A stretch of DNA of 46,129 nt from assembly GCF_003129905.1 (NCBI RefSeq), contig NZ_QFFM01000027.1, positions 1 to 46,129 of the forward strand, read 5' to 3'. Below, in pieces: positions 32,454-39,156 of this stretch. Within the stretch, counting starts at the first letter, position 1. The number at the start of each line of letters is the position of its first letter. Source of the stretch: Bifidobacterium callitrichidarum (lineage in GTDB: Bacteria; Actinomycetota; Actinomycetes; Actinomycetales; Bifidobacteriaceae). A model generated the notes under the pieces. The model searched no databases, had not been told where the DNA came from, and saw only the letters and a list, made by a program, of their open reading frames with translations. A program made the position numbers and the translations under genes.

Positions 32454-35267
32454 ATGGAATTTAATATTTTCCCGACCGCGGCGGCCCTCGTGGCTGCGGC
32501 AGCTCTGACATGGCTGGTGTTGCGGTTCTTCTTCGCCCCACAGCGCGGCGAGGCCGGTACGGTCAGCAATGGCCGCCAGCATGCTACCATCACCGTCAAA
32601 GGCGGCTACTCCCCCGCACAGGTGACTATGCAGGCCGGCATGCCCATCACCCTGACGTTCGACCGGAAGGAAACCGGCGAATGCACCTCGCACGTGGTGT
32701 TCGCGGATCTGGGCATGGACATCATGCTGCCAGGCAATGCCACGACCGATGTGGAATTGCCGGCACTGCCGGCGGGTGAATATCCGTTCGCATGTGGCAT
32801 GAATATGGTGCATGGGTTGCTGCGCGTGGAGGGGAAGGAGAAGGACGAGCTTCGCTCGCAGTCTGACGGCTCGGCTGAGGCCGAGCGCCTCTCCCCCCCA
32901 GTCTCACTCCGTTCGGCAGCCCCCTCGTCAGAGGGGGCCAAGGATGGTCCTGTCTCGATTCGCTCGACGGCCCTGTCGCCGGAGGGGAGCAAGGCCGCTA
33001 CAGCTTCATTGCACAGCCCATCGGCGGAAGCCACGGATGGAACGGGCTCATTGCGTAGGCCGTCGGTGAAGGGCACAACCGCACCGATGCGGGCAATGGA
33101 TGCGGCGGCAGCGGAACAGCGCGAGGCCCAGGAGCGCCGCAACGAAATCGCATCGCTCACCAAACTGGTGATTACCGGCGCGGTGCTCACCATCCCGGTG
33201 TTCGTCGTCACTATGCTGCATATGGCGAATCCTGCGCTCGTCCCGCACTGGATGGTGAACCCCTGGCTGCAGGCCATACTCATTACCCCGGTGATGTTCT
33301 ACTGCGGCCGCCCCGTCCATTCGGTCGGGTTCCCGGCGCTTGTCCATCGTTCCCCGGATATGAATTCGCTGGTTTCGCTGGGCACGTCGGCCGCCTATCT
33401 GTACAGTCTGGTGACCTGCATCGCCCCGTGGGTCTTCCCCGAGGGCTCACGCGAACCGTATTTCGAATCAGTCGGTGTGGTCATCACGCTGGTTCTGGTC
33501 GGCCGGCTGCTGGAGACCAAGGCCCGCGAAGGCACCGGCAAGGCCGTGCAGTCGCTCATCAAACTGCGTCCGACCACCGCACATGTACTGAACGTCAACG
33601 GCAACGCCCTCGATGCCACCGAGACCGGTCTCGACGGCATCGAATGGCGCAACCCCGCAAATACCACGGATACGGACATCGACGCCGTCTCCACCGGCGA
33701 TCTGCTGGTCGTGCGCGCGGGCGAGCGCGTGCCCACGGACGGCGTTATCGTGGCCGGCGAGGTCACGGTGGACGAATCGATGATCACCGGCGAATCGAAA
33801 CCCGTGACTAAGTCGGCCGGAACCGGCAGGATCGCCCTGACCGGCGCGACCGTGCTGCTGAAGGGCGATTGCGTGATGCGCGCGACCCAGGTGGGCGCGG
33901 ATACGGTGCTTTCGCAGATCGCCGCGATGGTGGCTCGCGCACAGGCCACGAAGGCCCCGGTGCAGCAGCTGGCCGACCGCATCGCCCGGTATTTCGTGCC
34001 CGCGGTGATGATCATCGCCATCTGGACGTTCGCCGTGTGGGTCTCGCTCGGCCCTGATCCGAAGCTGGCGCACGCGATGGTCACGGCGGTCAGCGTGCTC
34101 ATCATCGCATGCCCGTGCGCACTGGGTCTGGCCACGCCGCTTTCGGTGACGGTGGCGCTGGGACTGGGCGCCACGAACGGCGTGCTGGTCACGTCCGCCA
34201 AGGCGCTGGAGCAGGCGCGTCTGATCGGCACCGTGGTATTCGACAAAACCGGCACCATCACGCGCGGCGTGGTGGACGAATCCGCGGACTGGAACCGCCC
34301 GAGCTACGAACAGGACACGGTCAAGGACGGTTCGGTTCAGGCCGTCGCGGTGTTGCGCGCCCGAGGCATCCGCACGGTGATGCTGTCCGGCGACAAGGCG
34401 GATGTGGCCTCCCGCATCGCCCGTGAAGTGGGCATCGACACGGTGATTTGCGAGGTCAAGCCGGACGGCAAGGCCTATTGGATCGAGAAGCTGCAGCATG
34501 AGCGCGACGAACGCAACGCACAGGATGATCGGTCCGGCACCAGACGGCCCGCGAATCTCATCGCGATGGTGGGTGACGGTATCAATGACGCGCCCGCACT
34601 GGCTCAGGCCGACCTCGGCATCGCCATCGGCACCGGCACGGACGTGGCCATGCAGTCCGCTGACGTGACGTTGATGAGCGGCGACCTGCGGGGCGTGCTC
34701 AAGACCATCGACCTGTCGCAGGCCACGATGCGCAACATCCGGGAGAATCTGGGTTGGGCGTTCGGGTACAACGTCATCGGCATCCCAATCGCGGCCGGCG
34801 TGCTGTTCCCGTTCACCGGCTGGCTGCTGAGTCCTATGATCGCGGGACTGGCGATGGCGCTGAGCTCGGTGTGCCTGGTACTCAACGCGAACCGTCTGCA
34901 CGGGGCGGATATCGGCGGAGGATTGGTTTCCGGCGACAAGACGCCCACAGCCGCTATGGCCACAGCCTCTCACTCCCCCGCCGTCGAACCGACCGTCATC
35001 ATCGACGACCGCACCTCATTGCACTTGTCCGCGCACACGGACAACAACCATCCAACCACCAAGGAGAATCCCATGGATATGAACATGCACATGCATCACG
35101 CCGCACCGGCCGAGGGCGAGACCGCCACCGATCCGGTGTGCGGCATGACCGTGGCCGTGAACGCCGACGCCATCACGCGCGAGCACGACGGCAAGACCTA
35201 CTACTTCTGCGGCGAGCACTGCGCCAACAACTTCGCCAAGGCCCCGCAGATCTTCCTGAACGACTGA
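32454..35267 (+). CDS. copA: Copper P1B-type ATPase with cupredoxin and YHS domains, N-domain missing
   Basis: Predicted Cu(I) exporter, 937 residues. Order: one membrane helix (about 6-28), a cupredoxin-like domain (about 40-128; GECTSHVVF and YPFACGMNMVHG supply possible Cu ligands), a low-complexity linker (130-220), then the pump core. The core has the CPC ion site (553-555, IIACPCALG), the actuator TGES, the phosphorylation site Asp597 in DKTGT, GDGIND (about 707), and membrane helices at both ends. From Asp597 to the downstream SGDK there are only about 50 residues, whereas P1B ATPases normally have well over 100. The nucleotide-binding domain with its HP dipeptide and glycine motif is absent, so ATP use is doubtful. 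A YHS domain (about 893-937) is fused at the end. An AGGAGCGGGT site precedes the ATG. Confidence 0.9.
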   Translation: MEFNIFPTAAALVAAAALTWLVLRFFFAPQRGEAGTVSNGRQHATITVKGGYSPAQVTMQAGMPITLTFDRKETGECTSHVVFADLGMDIMLPGNATTDVELPALPAGEYPFACGMNMVHGLLRVEGKEKDELRSQSDGSAEAERLSPPVSLRSAAPSSEGAKDGPVSIRSTALSPEGSKAATASLHSPSAEATDGTGSLRRPSVKGTTAPMRAMDAAAAEQREAQERRNEIASLTKLVITGAVLTIPVFVVTMLHMANPALVPHWMVNPWLQAILITPVMFYCGRPVHSVGFPALVHRSPDMNSLVSLGTSAAYLYSLVTCIAPWVFPEGSREPYFESVGVVITLVLVGRLLETKAREGTGKAVQSLIKLRPTTAHVLNVNGNALDATETGLDGIEWRNPANTTDTDIDAVSTGDLLVVRAGERVPTDGVIVAGEVTVDESMITGESKPVTKSAGTGRIALTGATVLLKGDCVMRATQVGADTVLSQIAAMVARAQATKAPVQQLADRIARYFVPAVMIIAIWTFAVWVSLGPDPKLAHAMVTAVSVLIIACPCALGLATPLSVTVALGLGATNGVLVTSAKALEQARLIGTVVFDKTGTITRGVVDESADWNRPSYEQDTVKDGSVQAVAVLRARGIRTVMLSGDKADVASRIAREVGIDTVICEVKPDGKAYWIEKLQHERDERNAQDDRSGTRRPANLIAMVGDGINDAPALAQADLGIAIGTGTDVAMQSADVTLMSGDLRGVLKTIDLSQATMRNIRENLGWAFGYNVIGIPIAAGVLFPFTGWLLSPMIAGLAMALSSVCLVLNANRLHGADIGGGLVSGDKTPTAAMATASHSPAVEPTVIIDDRTSLHLSAHTDNNHPTTKENPMDMNMHMHHAAPAEGETATDPVCGMTVAVNADAITREHDGKTYYFCGEHCANNFAKAPQIFLND
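32885..32940 (+). repeat. REP-like unit inside the copA reading frame
   Basis: CCAGTCTCACTCCGTTCGGC and the following AGCCCCCTCGTCAGAGGGGGCC match the intergenic unit at 19361-19412 (CAGTCTCACTTCGTTCGACA, then GCTCCCCTCAGAGAGGGGAGCC) with scattered substitutions. A second degenerate unit follows at about 32949-32990 (GTCTCGATTCGCTCGACGGC). They are translated in frame as part of the Ser/Pro-rich linker between the cupredoxin domain and the first pump helix. Confidence 0.75.
35073..35267 (+). CDS. Nested in-frame start: possible free YHS copper-binding protein
   Basis: Inside copA, AAGGAG lies 6 nt before an in-frame ATG at 35073. Translation from there would give a 64-residue protein: a Met/His-rich N-terminus (MDMNMHMHH) followed by a YHS domain with DPVCGMTV and YYFCGEHCANNF, whose Cys and His residues are suited to binding a metal. 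The copA segment before it (about 825-873) looks like read-through of a former intergenic spacer. The YHS unit therefore was probably a separate gene and may still be made alone as a copper-binding chaperone. Confidence 0.55.
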   Translation: MDMNMHMHHAAPAEGETATDPVCGMTVAVNADAITREHDGKTYYFCGEHCANNFAKAPQIFLND

Positions 35268-35300
35268 ATGGCCGAACAGCCGGCAAAGCGCAACAAGGAA

Positions 35301-35423
35301 GGCTCTGTTAAACCAAGATTGACATGCCCCGTAGTCTTGGCCCCCAGTGTCTGGGGAGCGGGCGGCGAAGCCGACTGAGGGGAAGTCCAAGGGGATTCAT
35401 GTCAATCTTGGTTTAACAGAGCC
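35301..35423. mobile_element. MITE copy 4 (123 bp)
   Basis: The ends GGCTCTGTTAAACCAAGATT and, inverted, the same 20 bases are identical over the outer part, the best-conserved terminal repeats in the window. The core GGGGAGCGGGCGGCGAAGCC is very close to that of copy 1. The flanks (ACAAGGAA and TAATGGAA) show no clean target duplication. It lies 34 nt after copA. The gap 35268-35611 holds only this element and the glpF terminator. Confidence 0.88.
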
Positions 35424-35509
35424 TAATGGAAACCCTCGCGGAACCACCCTCTAATCGGCCTTCGCTGACAGGAGAGCCACGGATAAGCGCCTACCTAAGC
35501 CAGGCCGGG

Positions 35510-35568
35510 CACGAATGCATGAAGGCGGCCCCTGCAGTAATCGCAGGGGCCGCCTTCATGCATTCGTG
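35510..35568 (-). terminator. Very long perfect hairpin downstream of glpF
   Basis: Two 26-bp arms (35510-35535 and 35543-35568, starting CACGAATGCATGAAGGCGGC) are perfect complements around the 7-base loop AGTAATC. It lies 43 nt past the glpF stop. It has no T-run on the minus strand, and its length is far beyond a standard terminator. It may block read-through from both sides. Confidence 0.75.
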
Positions 35569-35611
35569 GGCACCGCCTATCGGGCGGATGCCGGCGTTGT
35601 CGCCGTTGGTA

Positions 35612-36343
35612 TCAGGCGAAGAAGATCACGAACATCCAGCAGCCGACGATGGCACCCACGATCGGGGCCACGACCGGGATCCAGGCCTCGCCCCAGCGAG
35701 AGGAGCCCTTGTGCGGGATCGGCAGGATGGCGTGCAGGAGTCGCGGCATGAGGTCACGGGCCGGGTTCAGGCCAGGACCGGTCGGGCCGCCCATGGAGGT
35801 CACGAGGCCCCACACGATGAAGCCGACCACGATGGAGGCGGCGGCGTAATCCTGCTTGCCCCAATCCAGGGAGAGGCAGCACAGTGCGCCGAACACGAGC
35901 ACGAGGGTGCCGAACATCTCGTTGAGGAAGTAGTTGATCTTGTCGTTGTGGGCGTCGGTGGTGCAGAAGGTGCCGAGGATGGCGTTGGCGTCCTCGGTCT
36001 CCTTGTAGTGCGGCCAGTAGGTCAGGTAGACGATGAACTGACCCAGAGCGGCGCCGAGCAGCTGCGCGATGATGTACGGCAGCACCTCGTTCCATGGGAA
36101 CAGGCCGTTGATGGCCTGGGCGAGGGTCATGGCCGGGTTGATGTGGGCGCCGGAGACGCTACCGAACATGAGGACCGGGAACATCACGCCGAAGCCGTAG
36201 CCCATGGCGATGTTCAGCCAGCCGGCATGGTGGCCCTTGGTGTTCTTGAGTTCGACGTTGGCCACGGAGCCGTTGCCGAAGATCATCAGGATGGCAGTGC
36301 CGAAGAACTCGGCGGCCAGCTTAGTAAAGAGGGAGTATTCCAC
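35612..36343 (-). CDS. glpF: MIP-family channel, probable glycerol facilitator
   Basis: A membrane channel for glycerol or water, 243 residues. Six membrane helices and both NPA boxes are present: SGAHINPAMTLAQ (NPA at 69-71) and GLNPARDLMPRLL. The Asp after the second box (NPARD) is typical of aquaglyceroporins rather than strict aquaporins. The start appears to be GTG at 36343 with a purine-rich GGAAGAAAAGAAGAAG stretch before it. It is monocistronic; no glycerol kinase gene is adjacent. Confidence 0.9.
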   Translation of the reverse strand: MEYSLFTKLAAEFFGTAILMIFGNGSVANVELKNTKGHHAGWLNIAMGYGFGVMFPVLMFGSVSGAHINPAMTLAQAINGLFPWNEVLPYIIAQLLGAALGQFIVYLTYWPHYKETEDANAILGTFCTTDAHNDKINYFLNEMFGTLVLVFGALCCLSLDWGKQDYAAASIVVGFIVWGLVTSMGGPTGPGLNPARDLMPRLLHAILPIPHKGSSRWGEAWIPVVAPIVGAIVGCWMFVIFFA

Positions 36344-36462
36344 TGCTTCTTCTTTTCTTCCTAATACTTGGGTGGTGTGACTGCTTTCGAAAAGCAGGAG
36401 TCGAGCAAACTAGGTAAGTGTACGCCGAGGGCTGAACGTGGAAACGACATTGTCGGAAAAAC

Positions 36463-36491
36463 AAAAAACCGGAATCTTTCGATTCCGGTTT
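36463..36491 (-). terminator. Terminator of tRNA-Lys
   Basis: On the minus strand AAACCGGAATC, a GAAA tetraloop, GATTCCGGTTT and then TTTGTTTTT. It begins 5 nt after the tRNA 3' end. Confidence 0.9.
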
Positions 36492-36496
36492 ATCTG

Positions 36497-36570
36497 TGCC
36501 CCCGCAGGGATTCGAACCCTGGACACGCTGATTAAGAGTCAGCTGCTCTAACCAACTGAGCTACAGGGGC
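36497..36570 (-). tRNA. tRNA-Lys (CTT)
   Basis: A complete cloverleaf on the minus strand beginning GCCCCTGTAGCTCAGTTGGT. The anticodon loop CTCTTAA gives CTT, and the acceptor stem GCCCCTG pairs with CGGGGGC. The CCA is not encoded. It stands alone with its own terminator. Confidence 0.95.
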
Positions 36571-36898
36571 GTTGGTTAGTTGTTGAAGTGTTCCTTGCAA
36601 CGAGTGATAAATATACTCAGATTCAGAGCAGATGCAAGTCTCGGCGTGTCGCCCGGAATTCCAACGTTTTTAAAAACGCGATTCTCGGGTCTGGCAGCCT
36701 CCGAAAAGCACCTTCCAGACCACCGAAATCAGGACTTCACAAAATAAACACATTTGTTTGCACGTGAATATCGGCGGGCCTCACGGCAAAGCCTGGCCGA
36801 GGAGTCGGCTCCAGCAAGTCGCGCTCATTGTCGCCGGCGCTATCAGGCGTCTTTCGATACCCGACGCAAGGCTCGCCCCAACCGCCTGCCCCCGCTTA

Positions 36899-37025
36899 CC
36901 CCATGGTGTAGGGAAATTCCCATGGTGTAGGGAGCCGATTTTGCATTTCCGCGGAATACCGCCGTTTCGTATCACTACACCATGGGAACTTCCCTACATC
37001 ATGGGCAAATCCCTACGCCATGGGA
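36899..37025. repeat. Five 19-bp CCATGG-centred repeats in two inverted groups
   Basis: The unit is TCCCTACACCATGGGAAnn. Two copies lie on the minus strand with CCATGG starting at 36901 and 36920. Three lie on the plus strand at 36980, 36999 (TCATGG) and 37018. Spacing within each group is exactly 19 bp. The groups face each other across about 45 bp, so the region can form a large stem or cruciform. It lies in the 559-nt gap between tRNA-Lys and rplI (36571-37129), which otherwise contains only the rplI terminator. Confidence 0.8.
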
Positions 37026-37030
37026 ATACA

Positions 37031-37073
37031 GAAAACCCCGCGTCGCACGCGAACATGCAAACACGGGGTTCTC
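37031..37073 (-). terminator. Terminator of the rpsF-rplI operon
   Basis: On the minus strand AACCCCG, a long GC-rich interior, CGGGGTT and TTC (arms 37064-37070 and 37034-37040). It lies about 57 nt past the rplI stop. Confidence 0.75.
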
Positions 37074-37129
37074 CGATGCTTAAGCTCAGACCTTCAGTCT
37101 GAAAGATTCCAGCGTGAAGCCGGAATGGT

Positions 37130-37576
37130 TCACTCGGCCACGACCTTCACGAAGAAGGAAGCGGTGATCTCCGGGTGGAGGGCCACCTTGGCGGGGAAAT
37201 CGCCGGTGGTCTTGATGGTCTCGACCTCGATGGCCTTCGGGTTCACCGGAGCCTTGTCGGCCAGAGCGATGGCGATGGCCTCGTTGGAGATACCACCGAA
37301 CAGCTTGCCGGACTCGGACACCTTGGCGGCGATCTCGACGGTCGTGCCCTCGATGGCGGCCTTGGCGGCGACGGCATCCTCGCGGGTGGCGACGGCCTTG
37401 GCCAGACGAGCGCGCTTCATGGCGACGATCTGGGCCTCAGCACCCTTGTTCCACGCGAAGGCGAGGCCCTGCGGGATCAGGAAGTTGCGGGCGTAGCCAG
37501 CCTTGACGGTGACGACGTCACCGGAGTGGCCCAGGTTGGACACGGTCTTGGTGAGAATAACCTTGGATTCAGCCAT
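37130..37576 (-). CDS. rplI: 50S ribosomal protein L9
   Basis: Binds 23S rRNA at the base of the L1 stalk. The 148-residue length is standard. The N-terminal signature [34 protein letters not shown] is intact, followed by the long connecting helix and the C-terminal domain ([20 protein letters not shown]). Last gene of rpsF-ssb-rpsR-rplI, 19 nt after rpsR. Confidence 0.98.
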   Translation of the reverse strand: MAESKVILTKTVSNLGHSGDVVTVKAGYARNFLIPQGLAFAWNKGAEAQIVAMKRARLAKAVATREDAVAAKAAIEGTTVEIAAKVSESGKLFGGISNEAIAIALADKAPVNPKAIEVETIKTTGDFPAKVALHPEITASFFVKVVAE

Positions 37577-37595
37577 TGTTCAAAGCCTCCCTAAC

Positions 37596-37844
37596 TCAGC
37601 GACCCGAGGTGGCGTACGGCAGCAGAGCCATCTCGCGAGCGTTCTTGATGGCCTTGGAGATCTCGCGCTGCTCCTGCACGGTCACGCCGGTGATACGACG
37701 GGAACGAATCTTGCCGCGATCGGAGATGAACTTGCGCAGCAGCGCAACGTCCTTGTAATCGATCTCGGTGATCTTGGCAGCCTTCAGCGGGTTCGGCTTC
37801 TTCTTGAACGGCTTGACCGGCGGTTGCGGCCTCTTACGTGACAT
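37596..37844 (-). CDS. rpsR: 30S ribosomal protein S18
   Basis: Forms a heterodimer with S6 on the 30S platform. 82 residues with the family core [19 protein letters not shown] and [29 protein letters not shown]. It has no zinc-binding Cys residues. An AAGGAG site precedes the ATG. It lies 55 nt after ssb. Confidence 0.98.
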   Translation of the reverse strand: MSRKRPQPPVKPFKKKPNPLKAAKITEIDYKDVALLRKFISDRGKIRSRRITGVTVQEQREISKAIKNAREMALLPYATSGR

Positions 37845-37899
37845 GATGTTCTCCTTAAAAATTCGATTTGCTAATGCTGATCAGCTTGTGACGCAGGCT

Positions 37900-38544
37900 T
37901 TAGAACTCCGGGTCGGAATCGTCGCCGCCGCCGAAATCGGAGGAAGCGCCGAAGGTCGAGAAGCTGCCGGAATCGGAGGAGCCGGAGCTCCACGGATCGG
38001 CTGCCGGAGCGGACGGGGCGGACGGCGCCGCGGGCTGCTGGGAGTACCCGGCACCACCCTGGTAGCCGCCGTTGTAACCTCCCTGGCCACCGGAGTAGCC
38101 GCCCTGGTTGCCGTAGCCGTTGTTCGGCTGTCCACCCTGGTAACCACCGTTGCTGCGACCCTGGAAGCCGCCCTGACCGGACGACGTGCGGGTCACCTGG
38201 GCGGTGGCGTACCGCAGGGAGGGCCCGATCTCGTCGAGCTGCATCTCCACCACGGTCCTCTGGGTACCGTCCTGTGCCTGGTAGGAACGCTGCTGCAGGC
38301 GGCCCTGGGCGATCACGCGCATGCCCTTCTTCAGGGACTGGGCGCAGTGGTCGGCCAGATCACGCCATGCCGAACACCTCATGAACAGCGCCTGGCCATC
38401 CTCGAACTGGTTGGTCTGACGGTTGTAGGTTCGCGGGGTGGAAGCAATCGTGAAGCTCGCCACGGTGGCCCCGCTGCCAATAGTGCGCAGCTCGGGGTCC
38501 GAGGTGAGGTTACCCACGATGGTGATGACGGTTTCGCCTGCCAT
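37900..38544 (-). CDS. ssb: Single-stranded DNA-binding protein
   Basis: Coats single-stranded DNA in replication and repair. The 214-residue protein has an N-terminal OB fold ([20 protein letters not shown] to about residue 110, including [24 protein letters not shown]), a Gly/Asn/Gln-rich linker with many GGYQGG repeats (120-175), and an acidic tip ending DSDPEF, related to the usual DDDIPF partner-binding tail. It lies between rpsF and rpsR, the classical bacterial arrangement. Confidence 0.97.
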   Translation of the reverse strand: MAGETVITIVGNLTSDPELRTIGSGATVASFTIASTPRTYNRQTNQFEDGQALFMRCSAWRDLADHCAQSLKKGMRVIAQGRLQQRSYQAQDGTQRTVVEMQLDEIGPSLRYATAQVTRTSSGQGGFQGRSNGGYQGGQPNNGYGNQGGYSGGQGGYNGGYQGGAGYSQQPAAPSAPSAPAADPWSSGSSDSGSFSTFGASSDFGGGDDSDPEF

Positions 38545-38598
38545 AACGGTCCTTACTTATCTGTTCGCCAGCTGATCGGCTGACTGAAACGCTGTAAC

Positions 38599-38892
38599 TC
38601 AGGCGTCCTTACGAAGGATCTTCGTACGGATCACGGATTCGTTGAGGTTGAGCACACGATCGAGCTCATCGCTGACAGCGGGCTCGGCGGTGTACTTCAC
38701 GACGACGTAGTTGCCTTCGGTCTTACCGGCAATCTCGTAGGCGAGCTTGCGACGGCCCCAGTAATCGGGCTCATCGAAAGAGCCGCCTTCCTTGGTGACG
38801 AGCTCCAGATACTGCTCGGTCAGCTTCTTCAGACCGCGCTCATCCAGCTCAGGATCGGCGATGAACATCAGTTCGTACTTGTGCGCAGACAT
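38599..38892 (-). CDS. rpsF: 30S ribosomal protein S6
   Basis: Platform protein of the 30S subunit and partner of S18. The 97-residue protein from MSAHKYELMFIADPELDERG has the conserved DYWGRRKLAYEI and GNYVVVKYTAEP segments. The start at 38892 is set by AAGGAGG 6 nt upstream. The frame stays open for over 200 codons further upstream, but that extension is low-complexity and overlaps the promoter. First gene of the operon. Confidence 0.97.
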   Translation of the reverse strand: MSAHKYELMFIADPELDERGLKKLTEQYLELVTKEGGSFDEPDYWGRRKLAYEIAGKTEGNYVVVKYTAEPAVSDELDRVLNLNESVIRTKILRKDA

Positions 38893-38897
38893 CACCC

Positions 38898-38940
38898 ACC
38901 TCCTTCGGACTAATCGGCTACGGACGTTCCGTAGCAGGAG
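38898..38940 (-). promoter_or_regulatory. Probable S6:S18-binding leader of rpsF
   Basis: In the minus-strand leader a hairpin CTACGGA-ACG-TCCGTAG (38934-38918) is followed directly by CCG (38917-38915), the trinucleotide that the known S6:S18-responsive mRNA motif displays beside its hairpin. CTCCT just before the hairpin can pair with AGGAG of the rpsF Shine-Dalgarno, which would close an outer stem and hide the ribosome site when S6:S18 is in excess. Confidence 0.6.
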
Positions 38941-39156
38941 TGTGTATACGCTTGCCCGGACCCCACGCATCGTACGCGAAGCCCTTTTGGGCAACTTGCC
39001 CATACTATGAACAGGCCGAGACAGCGCGCACGACATTCCGCGAGCCGCCGGCGGCAACACCGGGATGTTCGGAAAAGCGCGGAATCGCGCTGTTTTGTGC
39101 AATCGTGCGGGGGTACGATGGGCGGTGAAGAGTTCACCAGAAGAAGGGAAGTTCTC

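Noticed and set aside
36899..37025. CRISPR array
   Set aside because: Units are directly adjacent with a 19-bp period and no spacers, and orientation flips midway; no cas gene is present.
36758..37102. 114-codon frame over the 19-bp repeat array
   Set aside because: Composition follows the repeats, there is no ribosome site, and it runs through the rplI terminator.
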